A DNA stretch of 32,919 bases, from positions 1-32,919 of the forward strand of contig NZ_JASDDJ010000035.1 of assembly GCF_030407455.1 (NCBI RefSeq), written 5' to 3'. The notes under the pieces are model-generated. The model was not told the origin of the DNA. It did no database searches and saw only the letters and a list, made by a program, of their open reading frames with translations. Below, in pieces: positions 1 through 7,823 of the stretch. The stretch comes from Psychrobacter sp. 5A.1 (GTDB taxonomy: Bacteria > Pseudomonadota > Gammaproteobacteria > Pseudomonadales > Moraxellaceae). The translations under genes and the position numbers were made by a program. Each line of letters opens with the position of its first letter. Positions within the stretch are counted from its first letter, which is position 1.

Positions 1-73
1 GACGATGTTTGGCAAAATTTAGCTGTTTTTAGCCCATTTAGAGGACACTCGTTTGAATTGAGGACACGCCCTA
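1..73 (+). mobile_element. Right-end fragment of an IS5-like MITE
   Basis: The segment ends in ACACGCCCTA (64-73), the complement of the TAGGGCGTGT end seen at several other intergenic sites. Bases 1-30 match, with a few changes, the reverse complement of the element at 11808-11965. Read from base 1 the frame begins DDVWQNLAVFSPF, which parallels the frame of that other copy (DDV-stop-QILAILRPL). The frame then runs through the terminal repeat and stops at 112-114. I infer a miniature element made of the first codons of a transposase joined to the right terminus; its left part lies outside the window. Confidence 0.6.
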
Positions 74-126
74 ATACTTGCTTCTTTTTCTATCCAAAAA
101 ACCATCAATACTAAGCTAGAAATCTT

Positions 127-1041
127 ATGCTAAAAATTGCCTACTCTGACGTCTTTCGCTATTCCGTGCCAGAAAAGCACCGCTTCCCCATGCAAAAGTA
201 CATTATGATTCCTGAGCGTTTGCTCGCAGAAGGAACGATCAGCCAAGATAACTTCTTTGCCCCTGCTCGCTTGAGCGAAGATGAGATTTTGACCACGCAT
301 ACCGCAGAGTACTGGTATCAGCTTAAAACCCAAACACTGCCGCGCAAGGCTGCACGTGCTATCGGATTTGAGATGACCCCGCAGTTGGTTGAGCGCGGTC
401 GTTATATTGCTCATGCAACGTATGAGTGCGCGCTATATGCTCAGCAATATGGCGTGGCCATGAACGTCGCAGGCGGTACTCATCATTCCTTTGCTGGTCA
501 TGGAGAAGGGTTTTGCGTATTTAATGATGTCTGTATCGCTAGCAATTTATTGTTAAGTCGTGGACAGGCAAAGAAAATTTTAGTTATAGATTTAGATGTT
601 CATCAAGGTAATGGCAACGCCAGTATCATGGCAGATGAGCCACGCGTTTTTGTCTTTAGCATGCACGGTGCAAAGAACTATCCGTTTCGTAAGCAAGTAT
701 CAGACTTAGATATTGAGCTAGACAACGATACCGGTGATGCTGAGTATTTACAGATATTAGAAGATACACTGCCACGTTTAATCGCTGAAGTTGCGCCAGA
801 TATGATTTTTTATCAGTCTGCTGTCGACGTGCTCGCTACCGATAAGCTCGGCAAACTTGGTTTGACACAAGCAGGGTGCAAGGCGCGTGATGAATATGTC
901 CTGCAGCAAGCAAAAGCCGCCAATATCCCTGTCGCTATCGTGATGGGTGGCGGCTACTCAGAAGATATCGAAGATGTGGTTGAAGCGCATTGTAATACCT
1001 TTCGTTTGGCACAGCAGATATTTTTTGAAGAATTTGTCTAA
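127..1041 (+). CDS. Histone deacetylase / acetylpolyamine amidohydrolase family protein
   Basis: This is a 304-residue cytoplasmic zinc amidohydrolase of the arginase/deacetylase fold, about the usual size for the bacterial members. Family motifs appear in order: GGTHHSF with H119-H120 (general-base histidines), GFCVFND at 128-134, the metal motif DLDVHQGNG at 155-163 (D157 and H159 as zinc ligands), D234 in SAVDVL (third ligand) and GGGY at 274-277 with the catalytic tyrosine. The physiological substrate cannot be read from sequence; acetylated lysine, polyamines and other acylamides are known in the family. The start is the ATG at 127, and no strong Shine-Dalgarno sequence precedes it. The gene converges with the permease gene, the two stops lying 33 bp apart, with no obvious terminator between them. 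Confidence 0.9.
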   Translation: MLKIAYSDVFRYSVPEKHRFPMQKYIMIPERLLAEGTISQDNFFAPARLSEDEILTTHTAEYWYQLKTQTLPRKAARAIGFEMTPQLVERGRYIAHATYECALYAQQYGVAMNVAGGTHHSFAGHGEGFCVFNDVCIASNLLLSRGQAKKILVIDLDVHQGNGNASIMADEPRVFVFSMHGAKNYPFRKQVSDLDIELDNDTGDAEYLQILEDTLPRLIAEVAPDMIFYQSAVDVLATDKLGKLGLTQAGCKARDEYVLQQAKAANIPVAIVMGGGYSEDIEDVVEAHCNTFRLAQQIFFEEFV

Positions 1042-1074
1042 TAAAATATCGCTGAAAAGGCTTATATACTTTAG

Positions 1075-1866
1075 CTATAACAATGCGGTAATACCTTGCC
1101 AGCCAACGCGTATTCCAAGCACGATTAAAATCAATAAAATAAGCTGACGAAAACGCGCTTGCGGTAAATAACGACGCAAACGGATTCCAACCAAAAGAGT
1201 CACTATAGATAGCACACTCAAAAAAGTAATCAGTTGCCACTCACCACTGCTCAGTGCCATGATAGGCTCACGCAACACGATAATTTGAGCAATCTTTCCT
1301 AAAAAATAGCACATGTTACCGACTTTGGCGATAGTGTTCTTATCGTCACTAGCAGACAATAAATACATCATCAGTATGGTCGACATCGCATTGGTCGAGC
1401 CGCCGATGACGCCTGCACCAAAGCCAACGGCAATCAACATAGGCTTGGTGTTTGGTAGACGGATTTGTTTGCCAAGTAAACTACTCACAACGTAGAAAGC
1501 AATGACCGCGGCCAACAATAAAAGAATATAAGCGCTATCGACCCATAGCAATAGCTTCGCACCTAAAATGCTACCCAATAGGCTAGTAAGCGCAAGCAAC
1601 CAATAGCGTCTGCCGTAGTAGATAAAGTTTTGCCAAATGGTGCGTTCACCGCCTACTAGCCAGGTCATCACATTAACGACTAGCGAGGGGAAAATTACCA
1701 ACACAATGGCGTGTTGCAATGGGTACATACTAGCAAGCGCAGTGGTCGTCACTAGCGTTGCCCCAAGTCCGCTAATACCATGTAGCAGTGAGGCAAGCGC
1801 AAAAATAATCGTCAGCACTAGCATCTGAGTGCTATCGTTACCAGCTATATTCATCATATCGGTCAC
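1075..1866 (-). CDS. TauE/SafE family membrane permease
   Basis: The 263-residue protein is almost entirely hydrophobic, with about eight predicted membrane segments. It carries the TauE/SafE signature near the N-terminus (LLHGISGLGATLV, roughly residues 27-39) and the second half-repeat GFGAGVIGGSTNAMSTILMM near 149-168. Members are proposed to export sulfite, sulfoacetate or other small organic anions; the substrate here is unknown. The full-length frame opens with GTG at 1866. The in-frame ATGs at 1857 and 1854 are alternatives, and none has a clear ribosome binding site. A second, distant paralogue lies at 9318-10073. The gene is downstream of coaBC on the same strand with a 59-bp gap, so co-transcription is possible. 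Confidence 0.85.
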   Translation of the reverse strand: MTDMMNIAGNDSTQMLVLTIIFALASLLHGISGLGATLVTTTALASMYPLQHAIVLVIFPSLVVNVMTWLVGGERTIWQNFIYYGRRYWLLALTSLLGSILGAKLLLWVDSAYILLLLAAVIAFYVVSSLLGKQIRLPNTKPMLIAVGFGAGVIGGSTNAMSTILMMYLLSASDDKNTIAKVGNMCYFLGKIAQIIVLREPIMALSSGEWQLITFLSVLSIVTLLVGIRLRRYLPQARFRQLILLILIVLGIRVGWQGITALL

Positions 1867-1925
1867 ACCATTTTAGGCTCAACGTCTATATCCACATGCT
1901 ATCTACACGCTTTGAGCCTGTAGCT

Positions 1926-3311
1926 CTAACTATCTTTACGTTGACCAATTGCTTGACCAATAATGCTAGCCAGTTGCTCAGCAATTTTATCTTTACTGGT
2001 CTTCTCAAGCGTTACCGCGTCACGCTCGTAGCGTTCAGAGAAAAACACCTGCATCGCATTGTCATCACTGGCAAAACCGATATCTGCGCGTGAGACATCA
2101 TTACAGGCAATCATATCCAAATCTTTTGCGACCAATTTACCACGGGCATAGCGCTCGACATCTTGCGTCTCTGCTGCAAAGCCAACAACAAACAATGCTG
2201 GATGCGCAAGAGAAATCGTCGCTAGAATATCAGGGTTTTTCACCAGACTAAGCGTCATGGCATCTTGCGTTTTTTTAATTTTTTGCGGTGCGGCTTCTTC
2301 CGTACGATAATCTGCCACGGCTGCGGTCGCGATAAATATATCTGCTGTTATGACTTGGTTTTCATCATGAGAATGTAGCGAGTCATGATTGTGGTGATGG
2401 TCGTGGTCGCTCACGCTCACGCTTTCATCATCGCAACCACAGTCGCCATGATGATGCTCATGAGAATGGTCATGCTCATCTTCAAGGACCCATTGCAGCT
2501 CGCTATGCGTGCCATCCACACATTGCTGCGCCGCTATCAGCATATCTTCAGCAGACAGTACATCGATTCGTGTGACATTGAGCGGCGTGGGCAATGCCAC
2601 TTTACCACCAGCGATCAGGATAACGTCTGCACCAGCCGCTACACAGGCGCGCGCCAAAGCAAAGCCCATTTTTCCTGAAGAATGATTCGACAAATAACGT
2701 ACAGGGTCGATCGCTTCTACGGTTGGACCTGCGGTAATGACCACTCTTTTGCCTGCCAGCAATTGCGGCGTCGTATTCATCGCTATAAACAGTAAAACCT
2801 CATCCAACAATTGCTCAGGCTCAGGCAATCGCCCTGCCCCTACATCACCGCATGCTTGCTCACCGCTAGCTGGCTGGATAATCTGATAATTCATATCGCG
2901 CAAGGTTTGCACGTTTAGGTTGACGGCTGGATGCGCCCACATCTGCTGATTCATGGCTGGAGCGATAATGACAGGCGCTGTGGTGGCAAGGCATACTGTG
3001 GCCAATAGATCATCAGCCATACCCATGGCCAGACGCGCGAGTGTATTGGCCGAAGCCGGTGCAATAACGATCAAGTCGGCCCATTTAGCCAGCTCGATAT
3101 GCCCCATGCCTGCCTCTGCTTGCTCATCGAGCAATGAGACATGTACTTCGTTACCTGTCAACGCTTGTAGGGTCAGCGGTGTGATAAAAGCTTGTGCACC
3201 TGTCGTCATAATGACGCGCACATTAAAGCCTGCTTTAATCAATAAGCGGGCAAATATAGCAGATTTATAAGCGGCGATACCGCCAGTAATAGCAAGCACA
3301 ATATTGGACAT
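1926..3311 (-). CDS. coaBC: Bifunctional CoaBC (Dfp) with a histidine-rich insertion
   Basis: Phosphopantothenoylcysteine synthetase/decarboxylase carries out two successive steps of coenzyme A synthesis in the cytoplasm. The N-terminal flavin-dependent CoaC domain (about 1-180) shows ITGGIAAYKS, the catalytic H71 in GHIELAKWAD, PAMNQQMW (118-125) and C154 in ACGDVGAGR. The CoaB domain (about 187-461) shows GPTVEAIDPVRYLSNHSSGK starting at 195, AAVADYR (330-336) and KIKK (344-347). I chose the ATG at 3311 because family members begin just before IVLAITGG. The open frame reaches back to 3440, but that would add 43 unrelated residues and run up to the radC start. The protein is 461 residues against about 406 in E. 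coli. The excess is mainly residues 278-317, an acidic, histidine-rich loop with 13 His and a CGC. The gene is divergent from radC, a common gammaproteobacterial arrangement. Confidence 0.95.
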   Translation of the reverse strand: MSNIVLAITGGIAAYKSAIFARLLIKAGFNVRVIMTTGAQAFITPLTLQALTGNEVHVSLLDEQAEAGMGHIELAKWADLIVIAPASANTLARLAMGMADDLLATVCLATTAPVIIAPAMNQQMWAHPAVNLNVQTLRDMNYQIIQPASGEQACGDVGAGRLPEPEQLLDEVLLFIAMNTTPQLLAGKRVVITAGPTVEAIDPVRYLSNHSSGKMGFALARACVAAGADVILIAGGKVALPTPLNVTRIDVLSAEDMLIAAQQCVDGTHSELQWVLEDEHDHSHEHHHGDCGCDDESVSVSDHDHHHNHDSLHSHDENQVITADIFIATAAVADYRTEEAAPQKIKKTQDAMTLSLVKNPDILATISLAHPALFVVGFAAETQDVERYARGKLVAKDLDMIACNDVSRADIGFASDDNAMQVFFSERYERDAVTLEKTSKDKIAEQLASIIGQAIGQRKDS

Positions 3312-3439
3312 AAGCGTGGCATCAATAAAAAAGTGGAAAGATAAAATTGCGCTTATAGTAACAATTATGAGATAAGTTGGGTAAGAATTTCTATATTTAC
3401 CAAATATATCTGGCAGCAATCCATTTTCAAGGAGTGACA

Positions 3440-4123
3440 ATGGCGATTAAAGACTGGCATGAGGATGATAGGCCACGAGAAAAATTATTGAAGTTTGGCG
3501 CAGCCCATTTGTCTGATGCTGAAATACTGGCCATATTTTTGCGGACAGGCACCAAGTCTCAATCAGCGATTGAGCTGGCGCGGCATTTGATTGATCAGTT
3601 TGGTAGTCTGGCAGAGCTATTGGCCGCACCACAAGAAATCGTCCTTGCCTGTCACGGTATCGGCCCTGCAAAATATTCGCAAATATTGGCTTCGCTCGAG
3701 ATGGGTACGCGCTATTTGGACAGCCAACTCAAAACTGGCCAAGCACTCGGACGCTCACAAGCGGTCAAAGACTATATCAGTACACAGTTGCGCGGTGAGC
3801 ATCGTGAAGTTTTTGCCGTTCTTTGTCTGGACAATGCACTCAACCTGTTAAACTTTGAGATACTATTTACGGGCGGCATCTCATCGTGCTCCGTCTGCAT
3901 GAAGCACGTACTACGCCATGCGTTGAGTCATGCAGCTAGCCAGTTAATCATCGCGCACAACCATCCTCATACAGACTCCAAGCCATCGACAGCAGATAAC
4001 TTACTCACCTATGAGCTAAAAAAGGCCTGTGACTTATTAGACATCTCTCTGATTGATCATATCATCGTTGGACGCAACGATACTTTGTCTTATGCCGAAA
4101 GCGGCTTAGCGCCTTTTAACTAG
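3440..4123 (+). CDS. radC: RadC family (JAB/MPN domain) protein
   Basis: The protein is 227 residues long from the ATG at 3440, which is preceded by AAGGAG at 3429-3434 with 5-bp spacing. The frame could start earlier, at 3377, but the conserved N-terminus DWHEDDRPREKLL fits this start. It has an N-terminal helix-hairpin-helix-like region (about 1-100) followed by an MPN/JAB metalloprotease-like domain with HNHP...KPSTAD near 180-193. The residue after HNHP is H rather than the usual S (HNHPHTDSKPS against HNHPSGxxxPS). RadC was once linked to DNA repair, but the original radC102 phenotype in E. coli was later assigned to recG, so the cellular function stays uncertain. Divergent from coaBC. 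Confidence 0.93.
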   Translation: MAIKDWHEDDRPREKLLKFGAAHLSDAEILAIFLRTGTKSQSAIELARHLIDQFGSLAELLAAPQEIVLACHGIGPAKYSQILASLEMGTRYLDSQLKTGQALGRSQAVKDYISTQLRGEHREVFAVLCLDNALNLLNFEILFTGGISSCSVCMKHVLRHALSHAASQLIIAHNHPHTDSKPSTADNLLTYELKKACDLLDISLIDHIIVGRNDTLSYAESGLAPFN

Positions 4124-4430
4124 CTTTTGATACTAGCTGCCTGGCTGTATTCTCAACCCAAACCACTTGGCAAGCCTGTCAGTAAGAATACTTGATACAT
4201 ATCGTCGACACAGCGTAGCATTTTGGCTATTGATAGTTATCAACAGCTGTTTCATATTAGTAGCCAACTTTGTCATTTATTTGATAGGCTGTCATCGCTC
4301 GCATTTAAAGCGCGTAAAACTGACCATTTAGAAATTAGGGCGTGTTTGATAAAACGAAAAATAATTATAGTCAGCTTTTTCACTCACATACTTTCCACAG
4401 TATTTATTCCGCATTTTATAGGAGACAGTC
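4124..4430. other. Intergenic region upstream of fadE with a TAGGGCGTGT motif
   Basis: There is no credible gene here; the short open frame running into fadE at 4223-4663 lies out of phase with the real gene. At 4336-4345 the motif TAGGGCGTGT recurs, the same 10-mer that ends the IS-like repeats elsewhere in the window, but flanking similarity fades quickly. The fadE promoter must lie in this segment; I could not assign -35/-10 boxes with confidence. Confidence 0.5.
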
Positions 4431-7331
4431 ATGGCAATTGGCTTGTTTATTTTGGCAGTCATTATTCAATTAGCCATGGTCTTGGCCATCTTTTTGTTGT
4501 CTTTATCACGGGTCACTGGCAGTATCACCGCTGTGGTCACGGTGATCGTCACTGCTTTTATCAGTCCGTGGTCTCTTATATTGGGCGTACCGATAGCATT
4601 GCTGTGCTTAGTCTTACTCATAGCACCAATGCGGCAGGCACTGATTACCAAACCTGTTTATAAAGCGCTAGGCGGTGCAATGCCGAGTATGAGTGATACG
4701 GAGCGTGAAGCCCTCGATGCTGGTACGAGCTGGTGGGAAAAAGAGCTGTTCATGGGTGCACCGAATTGGGAAACCTTTGCCAATTATCCTTACCCACAAC
4801 TGTCAGAAGAAGAGCAAAGCTTCATTGATAACGAAGTAGAAATGTTATGTGCCATGCTCGATGAATGGCACATTCAACACCGAGACAAAGATCTGTCACC
4901 CGAAGCATGGCAATTTATCAAAAGTAATGGTTTCTTAGGTTTAATCATTCCAAAAGAATTTGGTGGCTTAGCCTTTAGCTCTTATGCGCAAAGCCGTGTG
5001 ATGAGCAAGATTGCTTCGCGCTCGCCGACTGCCGCTGTGACCTGTATGGTGCCCAACTCGCTCGGCCCTGGTGAGCTGTTGATGCACTATGGTACGGACG
5101 AACAAAAACAACGCTGGTTGCCAGGTCTTGCGAAAGGTGATGAAGTGCCTTGCTTTGGTTTGACTGGGCCTGAAGCGGGTTCTGATGCAGGCGCGATTCC
5201 TGATACAGGTGTGGTTTGCTACGGTATGCATGAAGGCGAGCAGGTACTGGGCCTACGCATGAATTTCTCAAAGCGCTGGATTACGTTGGCCCCTATCGCC
5301 ACTGTGGTTGGTTTGGCATTTAAAATGCATGATCCAGAAGGTCTACTAGGCAATCCTGAAAAAACCGATTATGGCATCACTTGTGCCCTCGTTCCAGCCA
5401 GCCATGAGGGTGTCGAGACAGGCCCACGTCACAACCCAATCGGCTCACCATTTATGAATGGTACGGTCGATGGTAAAGACGTCTTTATCCCATTGGACTA
5501 CATCATTGGTGGCGTCGAGAATGCTGGTCGTGGCTGGCGTATGCTGATGGAATGCTTGGGTGTTGGGCGCGGTATCTCTCTACCCGCCTTGTCGACCTCC
5601 GCCAGTGAGATGACGTATCTGTCTGTCGGTGCCTTTGCAAAAGTTCGCGAACAGTTCAAGATATCCGTAGGTAAATTTGAAGGTGTACAGGATGCTACTA
5701 GCCGTATGGCGAGTAACACTTATATGTTAGAAGCGTTCCGACATTTGGTCACTTGTGGATTGAATCAAGGTGGTACGCCATCAGTGATGACCGCCATGGC
5801 AAAATACTACGCGACTGAAACCATGCGTAGTGTGATCAATGATGGTATGGATGTAGTTGGTGGACGTGCTGTACAGATGGGTCCACGTAACTTCTTAGCG
5901 ACACCTTATCAAGCAATTCCTGTCTCTATCACTGTCGAAGGCGCCAATATTTTGACGCGCTCACTCATGATCTTTGGTCAAGGTGCAATGCGCTGCCATC
6001 CTTACCTATTCGATGAGCTTCAATTGCTACAAAGCGAAGATAAGACAGCTGCGACGGAACAATTTGACACCCTTTTCTTCAAACATTTAGGCTATACCTT
6101 TAACCGCGGAGCAAAAGCATTTGTCGCTGGATATATTGGTGGTAGTAATAAAGCCCCAAGCTTCGCAGATGCCTTTACTCGTCCCTACTACAAACACATC
6201 AACCGTTTAAGTGCGAGCTTTTCCTTAACGGCCGATATGGCATTGGGATTGCTGGCAGGGGATCTAAAACGTAAAGAGATGCTGTCTGGTCGCTTGGCTG
6301 ATATTCATAGTCACTTATTTATTACGACCGCTATTTTGCAGTTTTATGAACATGGCAGCAAGTCAGAATCTGAACGTTTGCATGCCGAAGTTGCGCTACA
6401 AAACAGCTTATATACGATTCAAGAAGCCTTTGTTTCTTTTTTTGCCAACTTCCCCCATCGGATGGCAGCCAATGTGGTCAGCTTTGTGACTTTCCCAAGT
6501 GGTCGTATCTTTACGCCAGCAAGCGACGAACTCAAACGCAAATTGGGTGATACTTTCATGGATGATTTTGCCGCCAACCCATTCCGTGATTACCTCAAAA
6601 CCATGGTCTACTATAATACCGATGCAGACGACGTAACCGGCCGTATGGAGCATGCTTATCAGACCTTGACCAGCATCGAACCGTTATGGCAGACGTTTAA
6701 GAAGGCTGAGCACCAAGACAGCTTTGAAGGACTTACCTTTGAAGATCATGTCGTGCATGCCAGCCAAAATGGCGGTATCACTGAAGAAGAGGCTGAAGTA
6801 CTCATCCAATATAATGCCATACGCTTTGACTCGTTATTGACCGATGTGTTTGACAAACATCTGTCGCACACCCAAGAGCGTGCCAATCCACATACGCTTG
6901 AAAATGCCGTTCACCAATTGACCGACTATGCTCAGCTAAAAAGACAAGCTAAAAATAGAAATGGGATCGCTGTTGATACCGATGACCTTGGCACGGATCC
7001 ATTAGACGATGCTGCGCCCACCAATGACCAAACTGGCGATGCCAATCCCAATCATGGATATGAAAGCGATGGTGATGTCGAAATGGTGGCGGAGCAAGAC
7101 ACTGCCAAAGAAGTAAATTTGCAGACAGACTTTAAGGAATCCGAACCTAAAGTAGAGGCACTCGATCATCGACATCGTGATGCTGAGTCACATTTAAATG
7201 AGCGGATGGGTAACAACCACCATCACCCTATCGCAGCACCTGACGAAGTCGATACTGACACAGATGAGCGGCAAATCGAACCGTTGGCGCAGCAATCAGA
7301 TTTGTCGCCAGAAAAAAGTGATAAAAATTAG
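4431..7331 (+). CDS. fadE: Acyl-CoA dehydrogenase, FadE type
   Basis: This FAD-dependent enzyme carries out the first dehydrogenation of fatty acid beta-oxidation. TAGGAG at 4419-4424 sets the start. Residues 1-70 hold two hydrophobic segments, as in the FadE family, suggesting membrane association. The acyl-CoA dehydrogenase core spans about residues 125-540; recognisable stretches are FGLTGPEAGSDAGAIPDTG (flavin/substrate region) and ECLGVGRGISLPALSTSAS. The FadE-specific C-terminal domain (DUF1974 type) follows to about residue 840. The protein has 966 residues, against about 814 in E. coli. The excess is a hydrophilic, Asp/Glu-rich tail from about 841 onward with a short HRHR and an HHHP patch and no recognisable fold. 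A strong terminator follows, so it is probably monocistronic. Confidence 0.93.
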   Translation: MAIGLFILAVIIQLAMVLAIFLLSLSRVTGSITAVVTVIVTAFISPWSLILGVPIALLCLVLLIAPMRQALITKPVYKALGGAMPSMSDTEREALDAGTSWWEKELFMGAPNWETFANYPYPQLSEEEQSFIDNEVEMLCAMLDEWHIQHRDKDLSPEAWQFIKSNGFLGLIIPKEFGGLAFSSYAQSRVMSKIASRSPTAAVTCMVPNSLGPGELLMHYGTDEQKQRWLPGLAKGDEVPCFGLTGPEAGSDAGAIPDTGVVCYGMHEGEQVLGLRMNFSKRWITLAPIATVVGLAFKMHDPEGLLGNPEKTDYGITCALVPASHEGVETGPRHNPIGSPFMNGTVDGKDVFIPLDYIIGGVENAGRGWRMLMECLGVGRGISLPALSTSASEMTYLSVGAFAKVREQFKISVGKFEGVQDATSRMASNTYMLEAFRHLVTCGLNQGGTPSVMTAMAKYYATETMRSVINDGMDVVGGRAVQMGPRNFLATPYQAIPVSITVEGANILTRSLMIFGQGAMRCHPYLFDELQLLQSEDKTAATEQFDTLFFKHLGYTFNRGAKAFVAGYIGGSNKAPSFADAFTRPYYKHINRLSASFSLTADMALGLLAGDLKRKEMLSGRLADIHSHLFITTAILQFYEHGSKSESERLHAEVALQNSLYTIQEAFVSFFANFPHRMAANVVSFVTFPSGRIFTPASDELKRKLGDTFMDDFAANPFRDYLKTMVYYNTDADDVTGRMEHAYQTLTSIEPLWQTFKKAEHQDSFEGLTFEDHVVHASQNGGITEEEAEVLIQYNAIRFDSLLTDVFDKHLSHTQERANPHTLENAVHQLTDYAQLKRQAKNRNGIAVDTDDLGTDPLDDAAPTNDQTGDANPNHGYESDGDVEMVAEQDTAKEVNLQTDFKESEPKVEALDHRHRDAESHLNERMGNNHHHPIAAPDEVDTDTDERQIEPLAQQSDLSPEKSDKN

Positions 7332-7344
7332 TCCCCCTATTTTT

Positions 7345-7386
7345 CGTCATTATGAAACATCATAAATATGACGATTCATAATGACG
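7345..7386. repeat. 12-bp perfect inverted repeat just after fadE
   Basis: CGTCATTATGAA at 7345-7356 is matched exactly by its reverse complement TTCATAATGACG at 7375-7386, with an 18-base loop. It lies between the fadE stop and the T-tract terminator. It has no T-run of its own, so it may be a 3' stabilising hairpin or a protein-binding palindrome. Confidence 0.6.
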
Positions 7387-7406
7387 CAAGACCCGAATCT
7401 TTATAC

Positions 7407-7441
7407 GCCAGACACTTCCTAGGGGGCAGTCTGGCTTTTTT
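7407..7441 (+). terminator. fadE: Rho-independent terminator of fadE
   Basis: A GC-rich stem GCCAGAC (7407-7413) / GTCTGGC (7429-7435) is followed directly by six T residues. It lies 75 bp after the fadE stop codon on the same strand. Confidence 0.85.
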
Positions 7442-7548
7442 AGGCCTATCAAAAAACCAATATCAATCAAACATATAGCCTTAATATCAATGGTTTAATC
7501 TCGAAGATTTAGCATCGCCACTTACCCTAAAAACACTTTCATAAATAT

Positions 7549-7570
7549 TTTGTTTCATATGGGAAACAAA
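7549..7570. promoter_or_regulatory. Operator-like palindrome upstream of the symporter
   Basis: TTTGTTTC (7549-7556), six bases, then GAAACAAA (7563-7570) form a perfect 8-bp inverted repeat in the AT-rich 490-bp region between fadE and the symporter gene. The centre-to-centre geometry suits a dimeric regulator. The binding protein is not known. Confidence 0.4.
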
Positions 7571-7654
7571 CCGTTTAGAATAAATATGAGCTGTTTTATG
7601 GGCACATAATTATCATATCGATTATACATTCGGAACAAAATGATAAAAAAAATC

Positions 7655-7684
7655 TTGCAGTGCCCTTAGTTATTCTTTTATATT
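7655..7684 (+). promoter_or_regulatory. Possible sigma-70 promoter of the symporter gene
   Basis: TTGCAG (7655-7660) and TATATT (7679-7684) are separated by 18 bp. Transcription from here would give a leader of about 130 nt that contains the long hairpin at 7739-7799. The assignment is a visual one and weak. Confidence 0.35.
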
Positions 7685-7738
7685 GTCCACGAAAATGTGA
7701 CATCGAGCGATAATTACAGGAATTTAATAGTCATAACA

Positions 7739-7799
7739 AGCTTTATGGTAAGGCTGACGAGCACAATTATATTGGCTGACGATCCCTTACTATAAAGCT
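7739..7799 (+). promoter_or_regulatory. Long leader hairpin with paired 9-mers before the symporter gene
   Basis: AGCTTTATGGTAAGG (7739-7753) pairs with CCTTACTATAAAGCT (7785-7799) with a single mismatch. The pairing extends a few more bases outward if one bulge is allowed. The loop holds two copies of GGCTGACGA (7752-7760 and 7774-7782) spaced 22 bp apart, about two helical turns. The structure ends 11 bases before the AAGGA ribosome binding site (7811-7815). It could be an RNA element controlling translation or a DNA operator; no known riboswitch is recognised. Confidence 0.5.
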
Positions 7800-7823
7800 G
7801 TTATGCACACAAGGATATAAATT

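Noticed and set aside
1075..1866. A sulfur-metabolism cluster based on two TauE/SafE genes and YeiH
   Set aside because: The three genes are kilobases apart, on separate transcripts, and no sulfur-assimilation or sulfonate-degradation enzymes accompany them.
2385..2678. 97-residue open frame, plus strand, Val/Met/His-rich
   Set aside because: It lies opposite the coaBC histidine-codon stretch; its composition is a reflection of CAT/GAC-type codons on the other strand and it has no ribosome binding site.
4223..4663. 146-residue open frame before and into fadE
   Set aside because: It overlaps the well-supported fadE start in another phase and contains no recognisable domain.
4968..5271. Two antisense open frames within fadE
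   Set aside because: Fully inside a conserved coding region, Arg/Ser/His-rich, and without start signals.
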